The position numbers and the translations under genes are program-made. A DNA stretch of 64,000 nucleotides from positions 62,001 to 126,000 of the forward strand of contig NC_057764.1 in the NCBI RefSeq assembly GCF_010389155.1, read 5' to 3'. The DNA comes from Erigeron canadensis. Its lineage: Eukaryota; Streptophyta; Magnoliopsida; Asterales; Asteraceae. The notes under the pieces are model-generated. The model was not told where the DNA came from, ran no database searches, and saw nothing but the letters and a program-made list of their open reading frames with translations. Positions within the stretch are counted from its first letter, which is position 1, and every line of letters starts with the position of its first letter. Positions 1 through 11,674 of this stretch are shown here, piece by piece.

Positions 1-1
1 C

Positions 2-1015
2 AAGGTTTACACCATTGATATTAACTCGCAAAATACAAATATAATGGCCACTGCTTCTAAAGATCACACCGCACGCATTTGGGATTTGAGAAAACTTGAT
101 AATAATCCAAAACCGCTTCAGATAATTAAACACGATTATCACGTCAATTCTGCTTATTTTTCTCCTTCTGGAACTTATCTTGCAACCACCAGGTATCTAT
201 ATTTCAATACGTACGTACGTACTCATAAAATATCTTGAGTATATACTAGTAGCTGGAATAAAGTTATGTATATTTATATAGGGTGAAAATTATTGGATAA
301 ACTACTTAATTAATTAATTTACTAATGATTGATCGATGATGATTAATATATATATGATCTGTACGTATGTAGCAAAGACGATTGCATCGGGATTGTAGAT
401 GCAAGAGATTATAATGTTGAGTGCATGCTATACCACTCCAATCACATATCCAGCAAAACTGCTCGTACTAATTTGTCAATCAGGTAGGTAGGTATTAACT
501 TATATAAGCGGGCGGCCGGGTATGTATGTCCGATCCACCTCTTTTTTCCAATATATATATATATATATACGTGTGATCGATATATAAACCTGTGCATAAC
601 TTAATTATTGTACTCCGTATGTTAGGAAGAAGGTTTATGGGTTTATTAATAATTAATTTAAAGGTTTATGATATATGTAAGCCATCAAATCAAGTAATAG
701 ATCTAGCTAGCTAGATTATTAATTATCCACATTAATTCATTCGATCTAAGCAAACCACACATGCATCACTTAATTAAATATATATATTTAATTTGCAGAG
801 GTATATGGGGCTGGGATGATTGTCACATTATGGTCGCGAACCTGGGCAAGAAAGGAGTAGATATTGTATCGGCTAATGAGCAGCGAGTTTTATACACCTT
901 GGAAAGCAGGCGCATTATTAATGCAATCCCACGCCGTTTGGATGCTCATCCGATGATCCCTGGACTGCTTGCTGGTTCCACCTCTGGAGGTCGAATCTAT
1001 GTGTGGGACACATAG
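2..1015 (+). CDS. DDB2: DDB2-like WD40 protein, 3' end of gene (5' truncated by window)
   Basis: This is the C-terminal part of a WD40 protein resembling plant DNA damage-binding protein 2, the CUL4-DDB1 subunit that recognises UV photoproducts in global nucleotide excision repair. The reading frame is open from base 2. Exons are 2-192, 373-483 and 799-1015; each junction has GT/AG and the phases match (2, then 2), giving 172 residues before TAG at 1013. The first exon holds a WD repeat ending HTARIWDLR, preceded by KVYTIDINS. The last exon starts RGIWGWDD, a hallmark of the DDB2 C-terminal blade, and ends GGRIYVWDT. The ATG at 44 is internal, not the start. The assignment is from family knowledge of the IWGWDD and SGG-x-YVW pattern; another WD40 protein is possible but less likely. 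The introns are short and AT-rich. No lesion is seen in the visible part. Confidence 0.85.
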
Positions 1016-2154
1016 TATCCATGCATGCATGCATAATTAATGTTTTGCAATTCCATTAATCCTCCGGCCTGCCTCAAATATTTAACTACTGCGTCGTACT
1101 CTTTATTATTTTTATTATAACACATTATTACTGCAACTAGCTAGTACTTGAATTATTATCTGTTGGATGAATTTTTGGTTCATATGTATATTATGCTTTG
1201 ATGATTGGAATTTTTTCTTTTAACTGTACGTCAGTACGTGTTAAAGTTAAATCATGTAGCAAGGTGCATGGTTAAAGCATTAGTTAATTGTATTGCCTGG
1301 TCGATCGGATACAGTGAGCTTAATTAGTTTGTGTAATTAAGCCGGCCCTGCGCGCTAGCTAGTGAAGATTTAGGTTATAATAAAGATATCTGAGAGGATT
1401 CATATGATGGTAATTGACCCTAAATTCTTGTCTTACACATTGTTATGGGTAGAAAATTACCATGGTAGGTTGCCCATATAAACATGAGTTATTAGTTACT
1501 AGTTTTATGTACTTTATTCTTGTGAGAAAAATTCTTCAGAGTTTGTTGTAAGAGTGAACGTTGGCGAGGGATTATAGATTGTCGACTGTGAGCGTCTCTA
1601 TTCTTGTAATCGAATGTTTGTTGTGATATTTGTGTGGTAGTAGATTTAACTCACCGAGTCAACTCAAGTAAATTATTGTGTCGTTTGCTTTTTATTGCAT
1701 ACTTTATTATTGGTGATTGCCGTGTTGATTGTGGTGATCAATCCCAACATCATGATCCAATGCAACTTGTTATTTTTTTGAGAAGACTCTAAGAAGACTT
1801 AAAAGGGCTAAAAGCACAAGTAATGAGACCTCAATTAGAGAAAAATCATAAGATGATCCTACTATGTTTAAAGGAAGATCTACATGCTGATAGTCTTAAG
1901 TATAAATGAAGACTTGAAGATTTTTGAAGATATTTAGAAGCTATTGTTAATGGGGAGTTTATTAGTATATGTATTGTGACAATTAGCGGTCTAGATAGAT
2001 TTGTCATATTTATCGAGTCTGTAATGAACATTAGATATGGACATTATGTTTTGGAAATTGTATACATTTGCATTTATATATCTAATATTGGTACACAAAT
2101 ATTATATATTAAGTGTGATATACGAACTAGACCCATGTGATCCACACTCAAACT
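1016..2154. other. Intergenic region downstream of DDB2-like gene
   Basis: This AT-rich spacer has no supportable gene. The first 300 bases are the likely 3' UTR and terminator of the DDB2-like gene. Around 1390-1750 the text resembles a degraded copia LTR (a CAATCCCAACA-like end near 1740), but no matching start, primer site or target duplication was found. Short frames here have no recognisable domain. Confidence 0.4.
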
Positions 2155-3480
2155 GTAACATCTTAAACCTTTCTATCTTTGAGCTTAACTTTGTCGTTAG
2201 TCAATTGCCAACTTCTATTGTTTGACCGTTATTTGATCTTTGACGCCATCAGTTTCTTGTAACACTAGTGAATTTTGACCTTGTTGACTTATGTTTGACT
2301 TTGCTAGTTATTGGTAATATTATGATTAGTGAAGTTATATGATTAATAAAATATCTAGTTGTATGTGCCTAGTGTAAAGTGTTTGGTTAGACATTTATGC
2401 CTAGTTATGGTATCCGTAAGGTGGTAACTAGCTAGTGGATAGATGGTAGTGTGTATGTGTGTGTTAGTGTGCCGAAACCCTTTCCCACCATTCATTTACT
2501 AGTATATTTCTCCCCCTTACACTCTACACTCTTCCTTTCTGCCCTTTATTTTTCAAGAACTATACCATCATCTTATCATCTTTTTCTACTAAAGTTCGTG
2601 TATAATCTCATTTTGTAAGTGATATTAGTGATAACTTGTATTGTGATAATAATAATAATCAAAAGTAAAAGATTTCCTTTTTCATGCTCACCTAATAATT
2701 TTAAATTCAAATCTCTTGCATCAAGGGAGTTTTGGTAAGTGTAATTACTTTCAAAGGTCTATATGGATGTTGTTGAATGTGTTTCTTAAATGGATCTTGA
2801 GTTCCTATGTTCATAATTCTATATCAATTCGGTTTTATTTGAGTTCTTGGTTTCAAAAGAGGATTTGATTTTTTTGAATGTGGGTTTTGATAAGGAACTG
2901 ACTTTTATGCATGCTTGATTATACTAGAAACATGTTTTATTAAAGTTTAGTAACTTGATTTGGCTCCTAGGTTATTCAATCTGTGTCAAATTGGGGTTTT
3001 GGTTTGAATCTGGGCAATATGCGCCGCATCTTTTGAGCCATGCGCCGCACAAAATCTTTGAATCTCTTCTATCATAATATGTGCCGCACATTTTTGCGAT
3101 GGCCACATATTTTGGTTTTCCTGACAAGATGCGACGCATCTTCCTAGGAAGTGACGCATATTTTCCCTGTGCAAAGTACAAGTATCTTTTCGTTAAACGA
3201 CCGTACCTTATAAACCGTAACTTCGTTTTTAACATATGAGCTATCATTGGAATCGTATGAGAGTCTACTTTCTTATGGTTCCATCCATTTGGGATGAATC
3301 CAAAATCATTTCTCAAAATTTTGATTTAAAGTGTCCCCGTTCTTGGTCGGTGATGATATACCCCTCCAGAGCTCTACCTCCGTATGTAAATCTGTTATTA
3401 CGAAGGCTGCTTAAGGATGTTTCTTGCCAGAAATACGGAGCTCACCGCCAAATATGGAGGAAATCTCTTATTTCTTCCTC
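2155..3480 (+). mobile_element. Truncated Ty3/gypsy LTR
   Basis: The stretch starts TGTAACATCTTAAACC and carries a GTTAGTCAA motif 40 bases on, matching the layout of the complete solo LTR at 9114. Near 3020-3165 it holds several CG-rich interrupted palindromes (ATGCGCCGCAT-like, GATGCGACGCATC), as other LTRs here do. No TGTTACA end is found, so the 3' side is lost or replaced near 3480. The boundary is approximate. Confidence 0.45.
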
Positions 3481-4728
3481 CTAAAGAAAAGGTGCGTTTC
3501 CATATCTTTTACTATTATAATATATTTAATTATATGGCATGTAAATCTCATAAAACATGTCTACCAAATCTCTTCCTAAACTCTAGGGTAAAACCCTAAT
3601 GACCACTTATCCTCCAAAATTACACATCTTATAAATAGAGGACTTCCTCATAAGATGGAGGCATGTTCTCTTCACCCCCTAAACATCTAAGGTGGACGAC
3701 TTCTCTTTCAAGGAGAATCTTCCACCGCAAACACAAACACCTCCGATACAACTTCGTTTTTCTGAAGGAGCCGTCATTTAGGAGGGCTATGTCATTTACA
3801 ATGGCATAAAGCGGCCTTTGGCCCTCTGACCGAAAGGGAATCGCCAATAATCATTCAAAACCCCTCCTTATTCCCGATCAAAGGTTCATACGATTCTTTG
3901 ATCAAACAGTCGGGAAAGCTTGCAAAGTGTTTGTTAGGTTATGACACGACTTCAACTACCTAGGCATTATTTTTTAGGGTATTTGAGTTGATTCGATGCT
4001 TGTATAATAGGTTGTGATCGTTGTTGAGCGTTGGTTCATTTCTTTTCACTTTTAAAGCGGTATTCGTTGTGATCTCCCAGGTGAATCTCGTAACCCCTAT
4101 CTTTGATAACTTTTGGGTGGAAAGTGTACTCGGTTTTATACACGAGTGTCGATATCATATATATGGTACAATATGTAGATGATAGTGGGATGTTTATGTG
4201 TTTTCCTTATGGGGATTCGTCCTGACAATCTTGATTCGTTGTAGCATCTATTGGCTAACCAACGTGAGCACCAACCAAGTGCATTGTTGGCCTACTCTCC
4301 CTTGTGGAATCCCCCGGGGTAGGATGCGACATTAACACCCCCATTGTTGTTAGGAATACGACGTAGAGCTCGGGGATATTGTATGAGATGATTCTTTTAT
4401 GTATATTACTGGTGTTATTGTTGATGTGTGTTGTTTTTGTGATGAGCTTGAGCTATCTTTGTTGTGAATCATGTTGTAACATCCCAAGCTAGGCAATGAA
4501 TATTACGGAAAAGATATACCATTAGCATGAAATTGTTGTATAATATGAACTAAATGGAATTAAAAGGATTCGGTGAATCCAACATCAAACATTCAAGGTA
4601 CAATATGCATGAAAAGCATGAAACCATAAAAGGGGCAAATGAATCACAGCATGTAAGTCCAAGTCCTAGCAAATGCAACAATTCAACCATCACGTCTCGG
4701 CTTCACTCGATTACCTGAAAAGTGTACT
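3481..4728 (+). other. LTR-like debris with a TATA box
   Basis: This is degraded retroelement-like sequence. A good TATA box (TATAAATAGAGG) lies at about 3630-3642, followed by C/A-rich leader-like DNA, the usual look of an LTR promoter. A TGTAACATCCC start at about 4472 suggests another gypsy LTR begins there and is cut at 4728. Neither end has a target duplication I can match. No coding region is supported. Confidence 0.3.
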
Positions 4729-5573
4729 TGATGTGACTAGGGATGGCAAAAAAACCCATACCTGACGGGTAAACCCAAAACCTGACTTTTTTGGCCCGTT
4801 TTGGGTCCGGGTTTTTGGGTATGGGGGCGGGTATGGGGATGGTTTTATAGTTTTTCCCGGATTCGGGTCCAGGTACGGTTTTAGAAGAAAACCCACATAC
4901 CCGACCCGTATACTCGAAACCCGCCCCAAACCCGTATATCTGACCCGTATATATTACATAATGATAATATATTTCTATTAAAATATAATTTTTATATTAA
5001 AACCAAAATAACCATACAACATATAAAAATGTTCGAAAATCAATCATGAATGTTGCAATATAAAACAAATGAGCGACATACAGTGTATATAAGTCATATC
5101 ACTAATCAAGAGTAACATATTGTGACTAACGAATAGTGGTTATATGTAAAGCATTATAAAGCCTCAACAGAGCTTAAGGCAACTATGATTCTATGAATTA
5201 ATTAATACTGGTACTATATATAACAAATGAATTTTTAAAAAATAAATATAGTATAATGGATCCCCGATTACCCGCGGGGATACCCGTAACTCGACAGTTA
5301 GTAAGTAAACGGGTACCCGATGGGTCTCGGTCCGGGTTTGGGATGGAGATTTCTAATCGGGTCCTGGTTCGGGATCACCTAGACCCGGCCCAAACCCGAC
5401 CCGTTGCCATCCCTAGATGTGACTCATTTTATACATATTCCCCACATTGTTTTAGGCTATTTATGCTCTACTTTATAGACATTCGTACCTTTATTTCGAT
5501 GTTTTATTGTATGTACGAGTGGTTTCAGGTCCAGAGCAGGTTCATGGAAGAAAATGGCCAAAACCGACTTAAG
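4729..5573 (+). mobile_element. Start of an Athila-like LTR, split by a hAT MITE
   Basis: If the MITE at 4738-5415 and one copy of its target site are removed, the sequence reads TGATGTGACTCATTTTATAC, the same style of start as the Athila-type LTR at 25552 (TGATGTGACTAATTTATACC). A GGTTTCAGG motif at about 5520 also recurs in that LTR at about 25660. The copy is truncated near 5573, where another LTR begins. Confidence 0.4.
4738..5415. mobile_element. Non-autonomous hAT element (MITE), 678 bp
   Basis: The terminal inverted repeats are TAGGGATGGCAA on the left and TTGCCATCCCTA on the right. They are bounded by a perfect 8-bp target duplication, GATGTGAC, at 4730-4737 and 5416-5423, the size typical of hAT transposition. 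The subterminal parts are rich in ACCCG/CGGGT motifs in inverted orientation, which could serve as transposase-binding repeats (inference). There is no transposase frame, so it would need a partner in trans. Confidence 0.92.
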
Positions 5574-6641
5574 TGTTAGTGCATGATTCTCAGTGACATG
5601 AACATTCTAGATATGTGTAGAATACTTATTTATAAGTTCAAGTCTTGTAATTATCTTGTAATTACCGTTTGTCTTAATATTACCCTGGCATATTTTGTTG
5701 AGCCAATTGGGATCCAACTTATGTTTATATGTTTGTTTATTATTTGTATTTTGCAGGTTTTAGACATAACATATAAAGAGTCGTTAAGTTAATATTGTTT
5801 CTGCGTATTAACAGCAGTTGAGATATTAACTTAATGTACTTCCAGAGGGAAGTTAAGATAATTGTGTTTCTGCGTATTTACAACAGTATAAACATTATCT
5901 TATATACACACTTCCAATAGGTAATATAAACGACATTGTTTCTGCGTATTTACAGCAGTTGAAATGTTGTCGAAGGCTAATGCTAATTCTGCGTATATTT
6001 ACATCAGTTAAAGCATTAGTTGAGTTAATGTCGTTCTACGTCTTGACAGTAGTAAAGACATTAACTCAGAGTACAATGTCGGTTCTATGTATTGACAGAA
6101 GTAAAGACATTTGCTCAATATATCCTAAGTGTTATTTGAGGGTTCTTAAGAACAATCAAAAGATTTGCTTGTTCAAAGTAAGAACACTCAAATGGTCATT
6201 TGAGAGTTTCTAAGAAACAAGCAAAAGTATGCTTGTTCTCAAGAACTCTCAAATGGTTTGAGAGTTTCTGTGGAAACAAGCAAAAGTATGCTTGACCACA
6301 TAAACGCGCAAATAGGCCAAAACCCTAATGGACTTAGGCTTGGAAACACGCATGGGCCTGCGTGTTTCGGAACACGCAAATGGCCATTTGCGTGTTCCTA
6401 GCCCTTGCCTATAAATAGAGGGTGTGTGTCATGCGTGTTCCAACAAGAGTGTAGAGAGAGAAACAAGCAAATCCTAGAGAGAGAATATTAAGAACACGTA
6501 TAAGCTTTTCTTGTGGGTGATACTCGTCTCGTGCACGAACCGCAAACACACACCCGACCCCCCAAACGGCTCGTAGACTGCAGATTACCATGTGTTTGGT
6601 AAGGTGTGTCCGGAAAGCCGTTCCCGGAGTGTTTATCATCA
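5574..6641 (+). mobile_element. Probable copia-type LTR (solo or truncated) with hairpin array
   Basis: The stretch begins TGTTAGTGCATG and probably ends ATCA at 6641. It has LTR promoter architecture: a TATA box (TATAAATAG) at 6410-6418 and a leader rich in GAGAGA. From 5789 to 6400 there is a chain of inverted repeats, finishing in a perfect 30-base palindrome at 6369-6398, 11 bases before the TATA box. No primer site or internal domain follows, and I could not match a 5-bp target duplication, so the limits are uncertain. Confidence 0.5.
6410..6418 (+). promoter_or_regulatory. LTR TATA box
   Basis: TATAAATAG sits 11 bases downstream of a 30-base perfect palindrome (6369-6398) in the LTR-like stretch 5574-6641. 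The following leader is free of long AT runs for about 200 bases. Confidence 0.6.
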
Positions 6642-6649
6642 CGTAAAAG

Positions 6650-6690
6650 ATATATATATATATATATATATATATTGATATATATATATC
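6650..6690. repeat. (TA)n microsatellite
   Basis: About 40 bases of alternating TA, interrupted by TTGATA, lie between the LTR-like stretch and the Helitron. Confidence 0.9.
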
Positions 6691-6703
6691 ATCTAAAGGT
6701 AGA

Positions 6704-7006
6704 CTAGCCTGGTGCCTGCGCCTTGCGGCGGCTTTACGGTTATCGCATACGAAACATGAAAGAAAAACAAAAAAAGACAACGGTAGGGATTTGATTCCGG
6801 CGCCGGCGGCATGAGAAGAAAAATAAAGAAAGACACAGGTGGGTTTTTTGTTTGCGTGGATATGTATTTCTAGGATGTGTGAGTTTTTTTTTTTGTGTGA
6901 AAGGGTAAGTTTGAAACTTTAGAAATAAAGTGGGGGTATTTTAGGAACAAAAATTATGCTGAATTTCTTAAACTCAATCCTCTTTATAAGGGATTATAGA
7001 TATAGA
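6704..7006 (-). mobile_element. Small non-autonomous Helitron, 303 bp
   Basis: On the minus strand the element starts TCTATATCTATAATCC (from 7006) and ends with a GC-rich hairpin (GCCGCCGCAAGGCGC) followed by CTAG at 6704. The flanks are A before TC and T after CTAG, as expected for Helitron insertion between A and T with no target duplication. It has no coding capacity. Confidence 0.65.
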
Positions 7007-7831
7007 TATATAAACAGTGGGTTATCTCGAGGAATTTCAGCACCTCCACATATCCTTAAGTCGATCTCTGGTTAGATAAGAGTACAAGACCAGAGGAACG
7101 TACATTAAGAAAGGATGAAATGATGTTCGTGGAAGTTCCGGGTGAAAGGCATGATGAAAAAGGATGTTAAAATGAAGAATTCATGAGTTTCAGAGCCTAA
7201 CCCCCGTTAAGATCTCTTAAATGCCGTTAAGAGAAAGTTGGAATTACATGTACTCGCTAACTACCGTTAGGATCTGATGGATTGATGGTGTAACAAATTT
7301 CTGACGGGCGTTCAAAAAATCTTGACGGGCATTAGACTGAAGGACTAAAAGTGTACAGATTTGCTGTTAGCCCGTGTAATGGCCGTTACACATCACTAAC
7401 AGCCGTTACTCTTTGATTACTTATATAAACATTAGTTGGACTGATTTTGAGGAACATTTTCATCACTTAAAAACCCTAAGATGATCCGGAGTCATTTGTG
7501 AGCCCTTTGAAGGAGGTTTTTCGTCTTAATCATCAGTACTAAACAAAGTCAACACTAGGTTGGTGAGTTCGTAGTAATGGATCAAACGAAACCATCGTCA
7601 ATCATCCACAATATGAACAAGATGTAGGCAAGTAGAACTTACAATAAGCCCTTATACAACACATGAACGTAATTTAGGTTTGCTCATAGTAAAACCTCGT
7701 CACATACAAGCCCTCATACGAGTAACTATACAAGATAGTTAGAAAACGTATGATTAACATGAACAAGTGATATTAATATCAAGAAGTGTACCATATGCAT
7801 GTCCATGTTAAAAAATGTACCCAATGCATGG
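7007..7831 (+). other. LTR-like segment with CCGTTA palindromes
   Basis: No gene is seen. From 7198 to 7410 there is a series of short palindromes with a shared CCG at the loop and different stems, for example CTCTTAA-ATGCCG-TTAAGAG at 7214 and GTGTAA-TGGCCG-TTACAC at 7374. A TATA-like ATATAAAC lies at about 7423. This resembles the promoter part of an LTR, but no terminus was identified. From 7620 to 7831 nothing distinctive is seen. Confidence 0.35.
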
Positions 7832-8270
7832 TGTAACACCCGTCGTTTAAAAATATGCATTTCCAAAATTTTTTATCTAACGGCGTCAAAAGATAGTGGA
7901 AATAAACTTTAGAAGATTAAACCAAAAGGATCGGTTTGGTTCATTTATTAAATGGTGTTACCAGCAATGTCATCACAATGAGTTCAAGTGAAAATCCAAT
8001 GGTTGCCCAACATGAAACAACCGACATCATAATAATTATAAGTCATCAATGTCTAGACAAAAAGCAAATGTCTAATGTGAGAAGCTACTATGGTAAACTA
8101 AAGCCAACTTTAATATAATCTACCCATGCCTCGCACTTTATTCATCATCTAGCCCAAACTTGCTAAAATCTGAACATTTTAAAAGAGCAAGTGTTAGCTA
8201 ATTAAAGCTAAGTAAGATAAAACATAATCTGATAAAATATTTATCCAATTAAACTTTAAGAAAAGTCACA
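7832..8270 (-). mobile_element. Truncated gypsy LTR, minus orientation
   Basis: The start TGTAACACCCGTCGTTTAAA is the reverse complement of the end of the solo LTR at 9114-11499 (TTTAAATGACGGGTGTTACA), with one difference. It therefore marks the 3' end of a related LTR lying on the minus strand. The similarity fades near 8270, and no opposite terminus is present. Confidence 0.45.
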
Positions 8271-8332
8271 TTTAATCATTGAAAGATTACATTATAATCA
8301 TTAAGGCACAAGTCATAGTATAAAATGCACAT

Positions 8333-8716
8333 GGGAGCATTTTCGTCCGGTTTGTAACCACAGGGACTATTTGTGATAAAACATCTTTGAGGTTTATACA
8401 CTTCATCATCTTCCCCTACAATTTTGGCCACCATCTCACGCCGACAACCTCCATTTTCTACCTCCACCTCACGCGATCTCTCTCTAAAAACCCTAAAATG
8501 GGTTCCCTTTTCTCCATGGGTTGAATCACTGTGAACACCACCAACCCACCACTTGACAAGAGGGGGTTTCTTTTGTCTAGGGTTTGTGCAGAATTCGCGT
8601 ACCAACCTCGAGTTCTAAGTCAAAGAATCGCGGGTGAAATCTTGAAAATGAGTTTTCCGGTGAGGTCTTTCCGGAAGCAACGGTCAAAGAAAAGGGTGGC
8701 TGAAAATCAAAGACGG

Positions 8717-8781
<65 letters not shown>

Positions 8782-8856
8782 AGTGGGGTGGTGGTTCTCG
8801 GCTGGTCAGGGATGGTGGCCGAAATTGTGTGGTTACAAACTGGACGAAAATGCCGC
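8333..8856. repeat. Inverted-repeat element, unclassified
   Basis: The ends are about 28 bases of inverted repeat: GCATTTTCGTCCGGTTTG on the left and, read in reverse complement, GCATTTTCGTCCAGTTTG on the right, both continuing TAACCAC. The inside contains a GA microsatellite at 8721-8778. No clear target duplication was found, so it may be an old MITE of unknown class. Long frames across the GA tract are low-complexity artefacts. Confidence 0.45.
8721..8778. repeat. (GA)n microsatellite
   Basis: An uninterrupted run of 29 GA units. It produces spurious Arg-Glu and Ser-Leu frames on both strands. Confidence 0.97.
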
Positions 8857-9113
8857 ATGAGGTGTTTAACGGATGAAAACTAACGACTGTTAGTGTCAAT
8901 GACGCTTGGCAATGAAAATAAAAAGTACAGGACACCTAATGAAAAAAAAGCACAGAGATGAAAATGTGAAGCGAACAAACCATACGGACGATTTATGATA
9001 ATTATTATATAACATACAAGAACACAGTTAAAAACCCATAAATGTTTGTATATGAAAAGTCATTGGCGGGAAAGACCTATAGTTGATTATTTTGTCGGAC
9101 GTCTGACTTTGGA
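8857..9113. other. Spacer, nothing recognised
   Basis: AT-rich DNA without gene, repeat terminus or RNA signal that I can identify. It ends with the left target duplication (TTGGA) of the solo LTR. Confidence 0.5.
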
Positions 9114-11499
9114 TGTAACATCCCAAACTTTTCAAGTTTGACTTATTGACTTGAGCGTTAGTCAACGTCAGGTTCGTTAAGTTTATGTGCCCTATACGGG
9201 ATTATGTGATTAAATGCTTGTGTGTTTAATATGAAATGATAAAGATATGTTAAATGAACTTAACTTAAAGTAAAGTATGAAAGTAAGTGCTTGTTAGATC
9301 ATTAAGATTCCCGATAGAAAGAAAAGCCTTAGATGTAACGTTTATAAAGTTGAGGGACCTAAAATGGAAGCTAAGGAAGTTATGGCCAGGGGTTATATGA
9401 TAATTAGGTTCCCCTAATCATCATTTTTCAGATCTTACATGAGAAAGAAACCCCAAGTCGCCCCCTCTTCTCTCCTAAAGCAATTCTTCTTCAAAACTTT
9501 CCGTTTCTTGGTGTTTCGATTAGGTTTTGTGAAGATATCGGATGCTATTAATCATCTATAGGTAATATAGGTGATTTCCCTTTGATTTTTGATGATATGA
9601 GTCAATCAATTTCAAATCTGGTCTTAGGATTTGGGTTGGTTTAATTGCAATCCGTTAATTAATTTCGAGTCATTCGGGTGATTAATCGATTGTATAATGA
9701 TGGTAAATGATTCAAGGATTAATTAGTGTTTTCAATGAGTGATTTTGGTCTTATTTTAAGTGTACTTGATGTTCATAAGTCTTGGAGTTGTGTTAAAACT
9801 GAATGGGAGTCGAATTAGGTTAAAGATGGAAATTGCTGATCTGGTCATCAATCTCGGCGAGGGCACTTTTCCCCCTCGGCGAGATCAGTATGGCTAGTGT
9901 GAGTCTGGAATTTGATCTCGACAAGGTCACTATTCCCCTCGACGATATCAAACATCAGAAAGGTCTAAGGTGTGTTTAAGTGTCTAGTTGACTTATGATT
10001 CATTTATACTCGTTCTAGGTTGTCGGGGGCATGTAGCAAGCACTGTAAGATACACATAACTTGTTGGTAAGCTGTACCGAGGTAAGATAATATCTTTTGT
10101 CACCTGATGGTAAAACAAAACTCGTTTTTATAAGATAAACTTCCCAAATGTTTATGAATGTTTAAAGTAAGTTAAAGGGTGATTATGTGAGGTTGTTATG
10201 GGATATGTTGCTTACCATTAACGATGTATGGTATGCTTATGCAGGTTGCAAAGGTAAGATGTAAGTATTTATGATATGAAATGATGAAATGCTTATGATA
10301 TGTGATTATGTAAAGTTATGAAATGATGTAATGTTTATGATGTGTGATTGAATGCATGGCTTGAACACCTAGTCACTAGACTTATGATTAAGATTGCCAT
10401 GTCACGTGTACGTCTAAGGGCTGTAAAGTAAAGAAAGTTATATGCGATTAACTTTGGTGAAATTGTAGCCTAAGCTAATAAAGAAAGAAACATGTGATTA
10501 GTTAAGGTGAAAGTGTAGCCTAAACTAATTTAAAGTTAATAAGTCTCGAGCAAAAGTAAAGTCTTGTGTTAAGCTTAACCCGTGCTAGTTCCTCGGAGCT
10601 AGGGCGTATGTGGGTACGTGGTTCGGGAATCATGATACCTCCCGTGGCATAGTTATGTTTTATTATTCCCAATGGAGTAACTAACCACCATTGCAAAAAG
10701 GCATAAACGGTTTATTCAGTTGGAAATGACGTTCTCTTTCCTTAATGACGACGATAGACCACCTTTTGGTTTACCCATCATGTCGGGTGTGAGGACTCCA
10801 TGTATGGTCTATGACCGCCTACACATAACCCTACATCCCTAAGTATGTGTGACTTATGTCACATAGCCTATGTCTAGGCAAACGAAAAGAAAGTAAAGAA
10901 AGATATGAAAAGAAAGATGAAAAGTAAGCTCTATGGTGATAGGCACAATTAGGAGTATGATGAATCCTAATGTGTTATGTTTATGTTGTGTAGGTAATAT
11001 CTCTATTGTGATATGACATATGTTTTGATGATTATGTGATATTAACAGATATGAAATGATTATGTAAATATATTATGAAATGACAAATGTTTTCAAACAC
11101 GTGTTATCTTACTTAGCTAATTTATTAGCTAACACATGTTTTTTGAAAATGTTGTGCCTTCAGGATAATCAAGCTTGAGCTAGGCGAAGATTAGCTTGGT
11201 GAATTGGGTAGAATGAATAAAGAAGACTAGCAAAGACTTTTAAATGCTTAGACTTCCCATTAGCCTTATGTTTTGGATAACTCATTTACGTTTAAGGACT
11301 TGTAATAATGTGACATTGATGTTGGTGCCAAGACTTGGATTTACTTTTATTATTTTGATGATGCTTCTTAGTAACACCATTTATAAAGGTACCATCCGTT
11401 ACGGATGGGGCATATTTTAAAGTGATCTTTTCCACTACATTTTAAACATCGTTTGACAAAGTTTTTGAAAATCCAGGTTTTTAAATGACGGGTGTTACA
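9114..11499 (+). mobile_element. Gypsy solo LTR, 2386 bp, TSD TTGGA
   Basis: It begins TGTAACATCCC and ends GGGTGTTACA, an imperfect terminal inversion typical of plant Ty3/gypsy LTRs. It is flanked by an exact 5-bp duplication, TTGGA, at 9109-9113 and 11500-11504. There is no internal domain or second LTR, so it is most simply explained by LTR-LTR recombination that removed the rest of the element. Near 9855-9955 it holds CTCGGCGAG-type palindromes in pairs. Plus orientation follows from the TGTAACATCCC start. Confidence 0.92.
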
Positions 11500-11606
11500 T
11501 TGGAGGTGGGAAGGTGGACAGTTCATATTGCATAAAAATTTCACTCATGTTGTGCAAGTACAAGTAAATAATGCAAGTACAAGTAAATTTCACTCATATT
11601 TTTTTA

Positions 11607-11610
<4 letters not shown>

Positions 11611-11674
<64 letters not shown>
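11611..11674. repeat. (AAT)n microsatellite
   Basis: About 21 AAT units in a row. Any frame through it reads as poly-Ile or poly-Asn. Confidence 0.97.

Noticed and set aside
3629..3847. 72-aa minus-strand frame
   Set aside because: It lies antisense to an LTR leader with a TATA box; no domain and no support.
8531..8935. Arg-Glu and Ser-Leu rich open frames on both strands
   Set aside because: They are produced by the GA microsatellite at 8721-8778.
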